DNA of 13,593 nucleotides from Nitrospinae bacterium RIFCSPLOWO2_12_FULL_45_22 (GCA_001803565.1 MHDQ01000273.1:1-13593), one strand, 5' to 3'. Positions 1-8,172 are shown, numbered from the stretch's first letter. Translations and numbers: made by a program. Notes: a model not told the origin generated them from the letters alone.

Positions 1-2
1 TG

Positions 3-152
3 GCCCGTGACCTCGATGAGCTTTATGAAAACCTGGTAGAGAGAACCTTTTCCAGAAAGAACCTTTTAAAAATCTTTAATGAGTGGCTATCCGGCACAGA
101 AACTGTTGATGACCAGACCCGGATAAAAATTACCGGGGTCAGGAAACAGTAG
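3..152 (+). CDS. C-terminal end of an unrecognised protein (5' truncated by window edge)
   Basis: An open frame enters from the left edge and runs 49 codons to a TAG at 150-152. The visible peptide is hydrophilic and rich in Lys, Arg, Glu and Asp, beginning ARDLDELYENLVERTF and ending KITGVRKQ. It has no membrane segment, no cysteine cluster and no motif I recognise. It lies on the same strand as the downstream chaperone and molybdoenzyme genes, 119 bp before the chaperone start, so it could be an earlier gene of that locus, for instance a missing partner subunit. Nothing in these residues confirms that. The coding status is plausible from the in-frame run and reading direction, but the evidence is thin. 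Confidence 0.5.
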   Translation, partial: ARDLDELYENLVERTFSRKNLLKIFNEWLSGTETVDDQTRIKITGVRKQ

Positions 153-172
153 TCAGAAGTCAGTTAAAGAGG

Positions 173-239
173 CAGGTTGTATTATTTGATTGACTGGGCG
201 GCAAAAAAGTTATAAGCTTTTTTTAATCAAAACAACCTG
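173..239. repeat. 67-bp compound inverted repeat upstream of the chaperone gene
   Basis: The outer arms are CAGGTTGT (173-180) plus TTTGATT (185-191), pairing with AATCAAA (225-231) plus ACAACCTG (232-239). This gives 15 base pairs interrupted only by a 4-nt bulge (181-184). Inside is a weak second stem, AAAAAAG (203-209) with CTTTTTT (217-223). The inner stem is A/T only and there is no GC-rich stem followed by a U tract, so a standard intrinsic terminator is unlikely. It may be a small dispersed repeat or a leader structure; a candidate promoter overlaps it. Confidence 0.55.
190..216 (+). promoter_or_regulatory. Candidate sigma70-type promoter for the chaperone gene
   Basis: TTGACT at 190-195 resembles a -35 box and TATAAG at 211-216 resembles a -10 box. 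The spacer is 15 bp, shorter than the preferred 17. The -10 ends 55 nt before the TTG start at 272. Both boxes lie inside the inverted repeat at 173-239, so the match may be chance in A/T-rich sequence. Confidence 0.3.
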
Positions 240-271
240 GACCCATACCAAATTAAGATAAGGAGACGTAG

Positions 272-871
272 TTGCTTTCGCCGGAAGAACGGAGCATAAT
301 ATATCAGAGACTTGCGCAGGTATTCTCTTATCCTGGCGAGGAAGATTATGCCGGGTTAGTTGATGATAGCTACCTGGAGCCCTTTTTATTACTGGGCAGG
401 GATGTGGAGTCCCTCCTTTCCAAAACCAGTTACCCGGTATCGTTAGAAGAATTACAACAGCAATATACTGGCTTGTTCGATGTAGGCAGGGGTGGCAGCG
501 GCCCTCCTTGCCCCTTGTATGAAGGCCCTTACCGGCCGGATTGGGGCCGGAGTAAGATTTTTGAAGAACTTTTACGTTTTTATGATTTCTTTGGCCTGGA
601 GCTATCCCCTGATAGCCGAGAACTACCAGACCATTTGACTGTAGAGTTAGAGTTCATGCATTTTCTTACCTTCCAGGAGGCCAGCTCTGAAGACCCTGCA
701 CCCTTTCAGCGTGCTCAGCGGGACTTTCTTAATCGTCATCTCGTTAACTGGGTACCAATGCTCCGCCAGAGGATAGATGAAGTGGCTATATCTGACTATT
801 TTAAGGCTCAAGGATTTATTTTGGAGTCTTTTATCCGGACTGAGATAATAACCCTGCAGGATATAACCTAG
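272..871 (+). CDS. TorD/NarJ-family molybdoenzyme maturation chaperone
   Basis: This 199-residue protein belongs to the TorD/DmsD/NarJ chaperone family. These cytoplasmic, all-helical proteins bind the Tat signal of a molybdoenzyme and hold it until cofactor insertion. The family signature is clear at residues 117-132, ELPDHLTVELEFMHFL. Another typical stretch, YTGLFDVG with PLYEGPYRPD, lies at about 65-90. Length is normal for the family. The start is TTG at 272, supported by AGGAG at 261-265 with a 6-nt spacer; no other in-frame start near the N terminus fits. It precedes the Tat-dependent molybdoenzyme gene, its likely client. The chaperone-first order differs from ebd, ser and ddh operons, where the catalytic subunit usually comes first. 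The family call is strong; the partner is inferred from position. Confidence 0.9.
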   Translation: MLSPEERSIIYQRLAQVFSYPGEEDYAGLVDDSYLEPFLLLGRDVESLLSKTSYPVSLEELQQQYTGLFDVGRGGSGPPCPLYEGPYRPDWGRSKIFEELLRFYDFFGLELSPDSRELPDHLTVELEFMHFLTFQEASSEDPAPFQRAQRDFLNRHLVNWVPMLRQRIDEVAISDYFKAQGFILESFIRTEIITLQDIT

Positions 872-915
872 TACTTCGTTACATTAAAATGTTTCCAATG
901 CGTAACCAAGTCTTT

Positions 916-1040
916 GCCACGAAGTCACAAAGACACCAAGGAAACGTAAAACGCAAAGCTAAAAGTGCAAAGCTGAGGAATAATTACCTTAATTTTACAC
1001 TTTGCATTTTAAGCTTTGAGCTTTTTAGTGCCTTTGTGGC
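916..1040. repeat. 125-bp imperfect inverted repeat between chaperone and molybdoenzyme genes
   Basis: The outer left arm GCCACGAAGTCACAAAG (916-932) pairs imperfectly with the right arm, whose complement reads GCCACAAAGGCACTAAA (ending at 1040). Inner arms around 952-974 (GCAAAGCTAAAAGTGCAAAG) and 998-1019 are also complementary with a few mismatches, and the axis lies near 987. From memory, CACGAAG-CACAAAG units of this type occur as dispersed intergenic repeats in many environmental genomes; I could not check this. A TATACT (1059-1064) just outside the right end could act as a weak -10, but no good -35 goes with it. The element fills most of the 281-bp gap before the molybdoenzyme start. 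Confidence 0.7.
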
Positions 1041-1152
1041 TAATACAAGTTTTTATTGTATACTTTTTTATGAAACGCTCTACTAGTTAGTTATAAAGTG
1101 TTAGTAGTAGTAATTGTTAACGACAACTGATACTGATGATATGGAGGTGGCC

Positions 1153-4011
1153 ATGTCAGGCAATGGATTCAATAGAAGGGAATTTTTAAAGAGTACCGGG
1201 TTGATGGTGGGCTCTCTCTATTTAAGTAACCTAAGGATAAGGGAGGTATATGCTCAGACCCAGCCTGCCGCCTATCCCTACCGGAGTTGGGAAGACCTTT
1301 ATAAGAAGCAATGGACCTGGGATAAGGTAGTAAAAGGCACCCATTATGTGAACTGCTGGTACCAGTCGGCCTGCTGCTGGGATGTTTATATTAAAGATGG
1401 TATTGTGATCCGGGAAGAGCAGACCGCAGAATATCCCCCCATTTCACCTGACGCTCCTGATCCCAATCCCCGCGGCTGTCAGAAAGGGGCTTGTTACAGC
1501 CACCGGATGTATGACCCAACCCGGCTCAAATATCCTTTGAAGCGAGTAGGTGAGAGGGGTGAAGGGAAATGGAAGCGGGTATCCTGGGACGAGGCCCTGA
1601 GTGAGATAGCCGATAGGATGGTAGATATTATTGCCCAAGAAGGCCCGGAGACTATAGTGTGGGATATAGGCACCAATTTCAGCATCGGCTCCCAGAGTGT
1701 GGGCCTGACCCGATTGGCCCTATCGTTAGGAACCCCGCTATTAGATATGAATCCCGAGATAGGCGATGGTCATCAGGGTATGGCTATCACTATGGGCAAG
1801 ATAATCAATGAGGGGTCAGGTGATAACTGGTTTTATACTGACCTGTTCCTTATCTGGGGTGGCAACCCTACCTATACCCATATACCTAACTCCCACTATT
1901 ATATTGAAGGGCGGTATAATGGCGCAAAGATTGTTACTATCAGCCCCGACTATAGCCCTTCAGCTCTCCATGCCGACCTCTGGATCCCCATAAATGTGGG
2001 TACGGATGCTGCCTTGGCCCTCTCGCTCGCCCATATAATTGTGAATGAGAAGCTTTACCATGCAGCCTTTCTGAAAGAACAGACCGATATGCCTCTCCTG
2101 GTAAGGGATGATAACCGGCTTTTCTTACGCGAAAAGGACCTGAAAGAAGGTGGAAAAGACGATGTCTTTTACCTATTTGATCTTACCAGTAAAGCCATAA
2201 AGGAAGCCCCCAAGCTCTCTCTGGCCTTAAATGGCATAGACCCAGCCCTGGAAGGGGAATACGAAGTAGAGACTTTGCAGGGCAAGGTAAAGGTCAGGCC
2301 GGTCTTTGAGCTACTCAAAAAGCGGCTGGAGGAATATTCCCCTGAGAATGCCTCAACGATTACTGGTATAAATCCTAAGGTAATAAAAGACCTGGCCCAT
2401 GACATCGCCAAGGCCAAGTCAGTATGTAACGTAACCCAGAGTAATTTCTCTAAGTTTTATCATGTGGCGCTACTGGAGCGGGCTGAGTTATTAGTAGGCG
2501 CTTTATGTGGTCATTTTGGTAAGCGTGGTAGTGGTTTTCGGGGCTTCCCGTTCCTTATGCCTGATGCCTTTGAGACCTTTCCTTTCATGAAGAAGCCCGG
2601 TGTAGAAGGGGCTAAGGAGTTTGAAGCCTGGTTTGAGCAGCAATTCAAGCCTTTCAAAGATGCCGGCTATACCGATGAGATGTTGGTCTACGAATTTATC
2701 CGGCAGGCTTATTCACAAGGGTTCTGGACCTCGGCGACCCTCTTCTGGTATATCCATGGAGGATTAAAGGAGCTTTCTGGCAGGTCTAAAGAATGGGACC
2801 GCTACCTGAAACGAGATGTAGATGACTACCTGAAAGAGTCCTTTGAAAAAGGCTGGCAGATGATTGTACCAGCACCAGAAAAAGAACCCCGGGGCCTATT
2901 CGAATATGGCGGCAATATATTACGCCGGGTAAGGGGTTATACTAAGCTCATAGATACCCTGTACCCCAAACTAAAACTAGCAGTGACTATAGATTGGCGC
3001 ATGAGCACCACGGGCCTCTATTCTGATTTTGTCTTGCCGCTAGCTGGTTGGTATGAAAAAGAGGATATTAAATGGGTAACACCCCTTCAACCCTTTGTCC
3101 ATATCACTGACCGGGCTGTGGAACCATTGCACGAATCTAAGACTGACTGGGAGATATTTTGCCTGCTAGCCAGGAAGGTCGAGGAACAGGCCAAGCAGAA
3201 AGGGATCGAGACTTATAAAGTGAGGGATGAAGAACGGAGATTCGATACTGTTTACGGTGCCTTGACCTTTGGGGGTTATTACAAAGATAAAGACGACGCA
3301 AAGCTGGCCGATGATTATATGAAGATCTCTACCAACACCAAAGGGGTAACCTGGCCGGAGTTACGCAAAAAAGGGTTTGCTCCTTTCAGTGGGGTCGGGA
3401 GGAGTCCCGGGACTATCGGTAACGCTACCGATATTAAACCCAACGAGACTATCGTGCCCCTGACCTGGCATACGGACAAGAAAGTCCCTTATCCTACCCT
3501 TAGCCGGCGTATGCAGTTCTATATTGACCATGAGCTATTCCTTGATCTGGGTGAGGAGCTACCCGTTCACAAAGAACCACCTAAAGCCGGTGGTAATTAC
3601 CCATTAGTAGTGACCGGTGGGCATACTCGCTGGAGTATCCACTCCTCCTGGCGGGATAGTCAGCACATGCTCCGCCTTCAGCGCGGCGTACCAGTCATGT
3701 ATATAAGTGCTGTAGATGCCCAGAAGCGTGGGATAAAGGATGGGGAAGAGGTAGAGGTTAAGAACGACCTAAATTCCTTCCGGATCCATGCCAAGGTATC
3801 TCCGGCTGTGAGGCCAGGCCAGGTGATAATCTATCATGCCTGGGAGAATTATCAGTTCAAAGATCGTAAGCTCTTCCAGAACCTGATGCCATCACCCTTG
3901 AATCCTATTACTTTGGCTGGTGGTTATTATCATCTGAGGCCCATGTTCCTCGCTCTGCATCCACCTCAGAACGACCGAGATACCAGAGTAGAGGTAGTAA
4001 AGCTTACTTAA
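1153..4011 (+). CDS. Molybdopterin oxidoreductase catalytic (alpha) subunit, type II DMSO-reductase-like, Tat-exported
   Basis: This is a 952-residue periplasmic molybdenum bis-MGD enzyme. The ATG at 1153 is preferred over a TTG at 1114 because GGAGG (1143-1147) sits 5 nt upstream and the Tat signal then starts at once. NRREFLKS occupies residues 7-14, followed by a hydrophobic stretch and a likely cut after Ala34. The N-terminal FeS site reads H64-x3-C68-x5-C74-C75-x33-C109, the His-plus-Cys arrangement of the type II branch. NPRGCQKGA and YPLKRVGERGEGKWKRVSW follow, as in that branch. Asp205 in IGDGHQG is the candidate Mo ligand. The C-terminal molybdopterin-binding domain spans about 814-952. 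Relatives include ethylbenzene, dimethylsulfide and steroid C25 dehydrogenases and selenate or chlorate reductases, so the substrate and direction of electron flow are open. No electron-transfer subunit is visible. The 3' end overlaps mutS2 by 8 bp. Confidence 0.92.
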   Translation: MSGNGFNRREFLKSTGLMVGSLYLSNLRIREVYAQTQPAAYPYRSWEDLYKKQWTWDKVVKGTHYVNCWYQSACCWDVYIKDGIVIREEQTAEYPPISPDAPDPNPRGCQKGACYSHRMYDPTRLKYPLKRVGERGEGKWKRVSWDEALSEIADRMVDIIAQEGPETIVWDIGTNFSIGSQSVGLTRLALSLGTPLLDMNPEIGDGHQGMAITMGKIINEGSGDNWFYTDLFLIWGGNPTYTHIPNSHYYIEGRYNGAKIVTISPDYSPSALHADLWIPINVGTDAALALSLAHIIVNEKLYHAAFLKEQTDMPLLVRDDNRLFLREKDLKEGGKDDVFYLFDLTSKAIKEAPKLSLALNGIDPALEGEYEVETLQGKVKVRPVFELLKKRLEEYSPENASTITGINPKVIKDLAHDIAKAKSVCNVTQSNFSKFYHVALLERAELLVGALCGHFGKRGSGFRGFPFLMPDAFETFPFMKKPGVEGAKEFEAWFEQQFKPFKDAGYTDEMLVYEFIRQAYSQGFWTSATLFWYIHGGLKELSGRSKEWDRYLKRDVDDYLKESFEKGWQMIVPAPEKEPRGLFEYGGNILRRVRGYTKLIDTLYPKLKLAVTIDWRMSTTGLYSDFVLPLAGWYEKEDIKWVTPLQPFVHITDRAVEPLHESKTDWEIFCLLARKVEEQAKQKGIETYKVRDEERRFDTVYGALTFGGYYKDKDDAKLADDYMKISTNTKGVTWPELRKKGFAPFSGVGRSPGTIGNATDIKPNETIVPLTWHTDKKVPYPTLSRRMQFYIDHELFLDLGEELPVHKEPPKAGGNYPLVVTGGHTRWSIHSSWRDSQHMLRLQRGVPVMYISAVDAQKRGIKDGEEVEVKNDLNSFRIHAKVSPAVRPGQVIIYHAWENYQFKDRKLFQNLMPSPLNPITLAGGYYHLRPMFLALHPPQNDRDTRVEVVKLT

Positions 4012-6391
4012 GCTCTGCTACAGTGACACCATCGCCCCCCTCCTGGGCGTTGCCGGGGCGGAAGTTACGGACATAGGGGGAGGTGGCGAGATAAGTCCGT
4101 AGGGCCTTTTTCAGGGCCCCGGTGCCATAGCCATGGATAAGGTATACAGAAGAGACGTTTTCGAGAATAGCCTTATCCAGGAAGCCCTCTGCCTTAGCCC
4201 TTGCTTCTTCCACGGTTAATCCCCTCAGGTCACAACAATTTTCCGGGCTAGTCATAGGGAAATTTAGCGCCATCTCGGCCCCATCAGCCTTTGCCGGGGG
4301 CTTCTTGCGGGGTCGCACTTTCTTATTTTCTTTTTTTAGGGGCAATAGGTCGGTCGTCTTTACCAACAACTTCATCTGGCCTATCTGCACTCCTACCCGC
4401 TCTTTACCATCTGGGTCTTCCAGCAATATTCCCCGTTGCTGCAAAGAGACGACCTCTACCTCATCCCCTTCGTAGCAACTACCCAGGGATAAGATGGGCA
4501 TAGAGGCTGGCCACCAGTCCTGGTGCCGGCGGGCGTTTATTTCCTGGTCTGTCTCATATAGCTCTTGCTGGGCGGCCCTGAGCTTTTCCCGTCGCCTCTC
4601 CTGTTTGATATTTTCTAGGAGGGCGTTTATCTTCTTTTTTGCTTCGTTTAATTCCTGGGATAATTCCTGCCGGAAATCCAGTACGCTCCGTTGTTTTTCG
4701 TTTTTAATCTTCTCCAACTCTTCCTGTACCTGCTTCTGGAGGCGGTCAGTCTCTTCTTTTGTCCGGGATAATTCTTCTGCCTTTCGCTCCATTACCTGAC
4801 GTTGTTCTTCCAGATGTCTTAATAAAGTATCAATCGCCTGGGGTTGGCCACCCCAAAGTTCCCTGGCCCGGGAGCATAATTCCAGGGGTAACCCTAACCT
4901 ATGGGCTATCTCCATACCATAACTTCTTCCAGGCATACCGCTCCGGAGGCGGAAAGTCGGTTGTAGACCCGTGAGATCGAATTCCATACCAGCATTGACT
5001 ATACGACTATTTTGTCCGGATAAGGCCTTAAGGTGATTATAATGGGTAGTAACAATAAGGTAAGTATCTAAGGCCAGAAGCTCCTCTATGATAGCCTGGG
5101 CTAAGGCTTCTCCTTCCTGCGGATCAGTAGAGGTAACAATTTCATCCAGGAGGACTAAAGAGCCGGGAGAGGACTCTCTTATAATTTCTATAATATTACA
5201 CAGGTGTCCAGAGAAGGTAGATAGATTACTCTCTACACTCTGCGGATCACCAATATCTGCATAAATCTCAGGGAAAACAGCCATCTCTGAATCAGCCGAG
5301 GCAGGGATAAGGAGGCCAGCTTTGATCATCAAGGCGCATAGCCCTACGGTCTTTAACATGATAGTCTTGCCACCTGCATTAGGCCCGGTAATAATCATAC
5401 CCTGGGATTCTTCTCCTAAGCTAATATCATTTGGCACCACATTTTCCTGATTCAGCATTAGTAGCGGATGACGAACCTGGAGGAGCTTTACCTTGCCCTG
5501 GCTATTGATGCGTGGTGCATGGGCGGAGAGCATTATAGCTAAGCGGGCCTTGCTAAAAGTGAGGTCTAAATTGCTTAATACCCCCAGGTTAGTCATGATC
5601 TCGGGTAGATAGTCTGCTACCAATAACGATAGCTCTCTAAGGATGCGATAGGTTTCATGCTCCAGCTCCAGCTCTGCTATGCGTAAGCGATTATTCAAAT
5701 CTACCAGCTCGTGAGGCTCAATAAAGATAGTCGCCCCACTAACAGAAGAGTCATGCACAATCCCTGGTATCTTGCCCCGGGTTTCGGCCTTAATCGGGAT
5801 AACATAGCGGTTTCCCCGGATAGTAAAATATTCTTCCTGGAGAATATTGGCGTATAGAGGAGAATTCAGGATAGAAGTTAGCTTATCCTTGATAGCCTGC
5901 TGCAAAAAATAGACCTGGCGGCGCAATTGCGGCAGGAGGGGACTGGCAGCATCGGCCAGCCCATCGGTCTCATCCAGACAACTACCTAACCGCCTTCTCA
6001 AATCCCTTAGATCAGCCAGTGGAAGGATCATCCGATAGAGATGGGGATAGGCGCCACGTCTGGTAATAAAGAAGGTTTTTATCCGGGAGCAAGCCACCAA
6101 AGAGCGATAGACCTGCATTAATTCCTGCGCATTCAGTACCCCCTCTTTCTCTATGCGCAGCATAAGGGGCCGCAGATCATGGATACCATCTAACGGAAGG
6201 GCCCCTTCTTCCTGGATGACTTGCTTGAGCTCTGCGGCCTCCTTTAACCGTTGGATGATGGTGGCTTCATCCCTTTCCAGGGACAATTTTAGGGCTTCAT
6301 CTCTGCCGAGAGGCGAGGTAGTCAGTTCTGCCAGCCTATCTTTTATCTTAGACCATTCCAGCGCTAACAGCGACTTATCTATTATTGTCAT
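4004..6391 (-). CDS. mutS2: MutS2 family ATPase/endonuclease
   Basis: A full-length MutS2 of 795 residues. These proteins suppress homologous recombination in some bacteria and split collided ribosomes in Bacillus subtilis; they lack the mismatch-binding domain of MutS1. Visible features are the Walker A motif GPNAGGKT (336-343), signature STFSGH (391-396), Walker B LVLLDE (412-417) followed by STDP, and an H-loop TTH (448-450). A long charged coiled coil covers about 520-615. The C-terminal Smr domain (about 718-795) carries DLRG and HGYGTG. The segment after Walker B reads IVTSTDP, where many homologues have a glycine-rich version. The ATG at 6391 gives the typical MutS2 N terminus, but no clear ribosome binding site precedes it. 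It lies 155 bp downstream of the exporter gene on the same strand, with a hairpin repeat between, and converges on the molybdoenzyme gene. Confidence 0.95.
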   Translation of the reverse strand: MTIIDKSLLALEWSKIKDRLAELTTSPLGRDEALKLSLERDEATIIQRLKEAAELKQVIQEEGALPLDGIHDLRPLMLRIEKEGVLNAQELMQVYRSLVACSRIKTFFITRRGAYPHLYRMILPLADLRDLRRRLGSCLDETDGLADAASPLLPQLRRQVYFLQQAIKDKLTSILNSPLYANILQEEYFTIRGNRYVIPIKAETRGKIPGIVHDSSVSGATIFIEPHELVDLNNRLRIAELELEHETYRILRELSLLVADYLPEIMTNLGVLSNLDLTFSKARLAIMLSAHAPRINSQGKVKLLQVRHPLLMLNQENVVPNDISLGEESQGMIITGPNAGGKTIMLKTVGLCALMIKAGLLIPASADSEMAVFPEIYADIGDPQSVESNLSTFSGHLCNIIEIIRESSPGSLVLLDEIVTSTDPQEGEALAQAIIEELLALDTYLIVTTHYNHLKALSGQNSRIVNAGMEFDLTGLQPTFRLRSGMPGRSYGMEIAHRLGLPLELCSRARELWGGQPQAIDTLLRHLEEQRQVMERKAEELSRTKEETDRLQKQVQEELEKIKNEKQRSVLDFRQELSQELNEAKKKINALLENIKQERRREKLRAAQQELYETDQEINARRHQDWWPASMPILSLGSCYEGDEVEVVSLQQRGILLEDPDGKERVGVQIGQMKLLVKTTDLLPLKKENKKVRPRKKPPAKADGAEMALNFPMTSPENCCDLRGLTVEEARAKAEGFLDKAILENVSSVYLIHGYGTGALKKALRTYLATSPYVRNFRPGNAQEGGDGVTVAELK

Positions 6392-6411
6392 AATACAACG
6401 ATTGTAAGCGT

Positions 6412-6532
6412 TCGGCTATCAGCAATCAGCTCTCAGCAAAAACCAGTTGTCAGGGAGCGGGGATCAGGATATAAGAGATTAAAAACCTGATCCCTAACCC
6501 CCGGTTGCTGACGGCTGATAGATGACGGCTGA
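6412..6532. repeat. Imperfect inverted repeat between the exporter gene and mutS2
   Basis: Outer arms ATCAGCTCTCAGCAA (6425-6439) and TTGCTGACGGCTGAT (6505-6519) are complementary at 13 of 15 positions. An inner stem of 9 perfect pairs joins GGGATCAGG (6460-6468) to CCTGATCCC (6486-6494) around a 17-nt loop. TCAGC words repeat on both flanks. On the minus strand, 6505-6517 reads CAGCCGTCAGCAA, identical to 12803-12815 on the plus strand, so this is one copy of a dispersed family. No U tract follows, so a canonical terminator is not supported, although the structure lies just after the exporter stop codon. Confidence 0.7.
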
Positions 6533-6546
6533 ATACTTACCATGGA

Positions 6547-8109
6547 TTAATGGGCTGGTCTCCTTCCACCCTTTCCTCCCTTCATGAGAAGTAATAAAGG
6601 GAAAAAGGCCAGGTAGAGGAGGGCCAGGAGCAGAAAATTGTCATTAAAGGCCAGCATCTTACTCTGGCGTAAAACCTCCCCATAGATCATCCCCAGGGAC
6701 TGTTGAGAGGCAGTAAAGCTATCCGGGCCCGAAAAACCCAGGATATTATGCAAGAGGATGCCACGGCCCTGGGCCTCAAGGTTCATAGGGTTGATATGGC
6801 TCACCAGCATGGATTGATGGAACTGACTCCAGCGGCTCAGATAGGTAGTAACAACAGCAACCCCAATAGAGCCACCAAGGTTGCGCAACATGTTATACAA
6901 ACTGGTAGCATGGCCCATCTCCTCTTTATTAATCCTTCCTAAAGAGGTAGTAGAAACCGGTACAAAGATAAAACCCAGACCAAACCCATGGATCAGCCGG
7001 GTCCACATGGCGTAGTTAAAATCTATCTGGAGATTAAAATTAGACATGGTATACAAACCATAAGAAGTGACACAAGCACCAAAAGCTATCAGGATGCGGG
7101 TATCAATAAGGTTAACTAATCTACCTACAAAAAGCATAGCTACCAACGAGGCAATACCACCCGGGCCCATAACCAGCCCGGCCTTAGTAGGGGTGTAACC
7201 CATCAGATTCTGGAGATAAACGGGTAATAGGACAACACTGCCTAGTAAGGCTAAGAAATGGATGGAGATTAATATAGAACCAAGTGCATAGGTACGATCC
7301 TTGAATAGCCTCAAATGGATAATTGGATTCTTACTCCTCAGTTCCCAAAACACTACCGCCACCAGGGCTACAAAGCTTATCATGGCCATCCGCACGATAA
7401 AACCTGACGCAAACCAGTCTTCCAACTCCCCTTTGTCCAGCATTATCTGGAAACAAGCCAGCCCCAGGCAGAGCAGGATCAATCCTATATAATCTATGTT
7501 CCCAATACTTCTGCCTTGTCTCCTAAGATAGGGTGGATCAGAGATAAAGGCCCAGATCATTATAATAGCCAGCAGCCCTACCGGTATATTTATATAAAAG
7601 GCCCAGCGCCAGGTATAATTATCGGTTATCCAACCGCCCAGCACCGGCCCAAAAATGGGCGCGAACATGAGCCCTACCCCATAAACCGCCATAGCCATTC
7701 CTTGCTGGGCCGGGGGAAAGGTCTCCATTAATACTGCATGGGAAGTAGCAATCAAGGGGCCACCACCGATACCCTGAAGGATCCTGAATAGGACCAACAA
7801 GCCTAACGTAGGGGCAGAACCACAGAGGAAAGAGCTAACAGTAAAGAGGCTTACACTGAAGATAAGGAGCCCCTTGCGGCCGAATAAACTGGTGAGCCAG
7901 CCGGTAAGGGGGATAACTATGCCATTAGCCACTAAATATGAGGTAAGTACCCAGCTTACTTCTTCCAGGCCGGCAGATAAGCTTCCCTGGATATGGGGTA
8001 CTGCAACAGTAACAATGGTGGTATCGATAATCTCCATAATCGTCGCCAGCATTACCGATGCCGTGATTAGCCATTTTTCAAGCGCCCCTGGGGTATCTGA
8101 TGTGGCCAT
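6547..8109 (-). CDS. MFS multidrug exporter, DHA2 (EmrB/QacA) family
   Basis: A 520-residue inner-membrane proton-driven exporter; the length matches the 14-TM DHA2 family. TM1 carries the charged motif IIDTTIVTVAVP (27-38, Asp30). Motif A, GWLTSLFGRKG, is at 70-80. The antiporter motif C region, GPVLGGWITDNYTWRW, is at 154-169, followed by FYINIPVGLL. Hydrophobic segments continue to about residue 509 and end in a short basic tail. The ATG at 8109 gives the expected N terminus, though only a weak ribosome binding site precedes it. EmrB proteins usually work with an EmrA/HlyD-type periplasmic adaptor, and none is encoded nearby, so it may act alone or with a distant partner. The substrate cannot be told from sequence. 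A strong candidate promoter lies upstream with a Fur-like palindrome between it and the gene. Confidence 0.93.
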   Translation of the reverse strand: MATSDTPGALEKWLITASVMLATIMEIIDTTIVTVAVPHIQGSLSAGLEEVSWVLTSYLVANGIVIPLTGWLTSLFGRKGLLIFSVSLFTVSSFLCGSAPTLGLLVLFRILQGIGGGPLIATSHAVLMETFPPAQQGMAMAVYGVGLMFAPIFGPVLGGWITDNYTWRWAFYINIPVGLLAIIMIWAFISDPPYLRRQGRSIGNIDYIGLILLCLGLACFQIMLDKGELEDWFASGFIVRMAMISFVALVAVVFWELRSKNPIIHLRLFKDRTYALGSILISIHFLALLGSVVLLPVYLQNLMGYTPTKAGLVMGPGGIASLVAMLFVGRLVNLIDTRILIAFGACVTSYGLYTMSNFNLQIDFNYAMWTRLIHGFGLGFIFVPVSTTSLGRINKEEMGHATSLYNMLRNLGGSIGVAVVTTYLSRWSQFHQSMLVSHINPMNLEAQGRGILLHNILGFSGPDSFTASQQSLGMIYGEVLRQSKMLAFNDNFLLLALLYLAFFPLLLLMKGGKGGRRPAH

Positions 8110-8161
8110 AGATCTGTATATCTAAGATTTTATATGGTATTGCCGGGATAACTCAACCTCT

Positions 8162-8172
8162 ATGATAATCAT
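8162..8172. promoter_or_regulatory. Fur-like palindrome ATGATAATCAT in the exporter leader
   Basis: ATGATAATCAT is a palindrome around a single central base and matches all 11 central positions of the classical Fur box GATAATGATAATCATTATC. The flanks match poorly, giving 12 of 19 overall. It lies 9 bp downstream of the candidate -10 of the exporter gene, where a bound repressor would block transcription. A Fur, Zur or other metal-sensing regulator is possible. An A/T-rich palindrome of this size can also arise by chance. Confidence 0.35.

Noticed and set aside
889-1086. A 65-codon open frame between the chaperone and molybdoenzyme genes
   Set aside because: It lies almost wholly within the inverted repeat at 916-1040, has no good ribosome binding site, and its peptide resembles the translation of the repeat, not a conserved protein.
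1114-1152. A TTG at 1114 as start of the molybdoenzyme
   Set aside because: It would add 13 residues before the Tat motif and has no ribosome binding site, whereas ATG 1153 has GGAGG at the right distance.
4291-4974. Plus-strand open frames inside mutS2
   Set aside because: They are antisense to the conserved Smr and coiled-coil regions of MutS2 and show serine- and cysteine-rich or low-information composition typical of shadow frames.
6389-6420. A promoter for mutS2 with TACAAT as -10 at 6401-6406 on the minus strand
   Set aside because: The -35 is poor and the -10 would lie only 9 nt before the ATG, leaving almost no leader.
6460-6494. Intrinsic terminator for the exporter gene
   Set aside because: The 9-bp stem has a 17-nt loop and no run of T follows on the minus strand; it is better described as part of a repeat.
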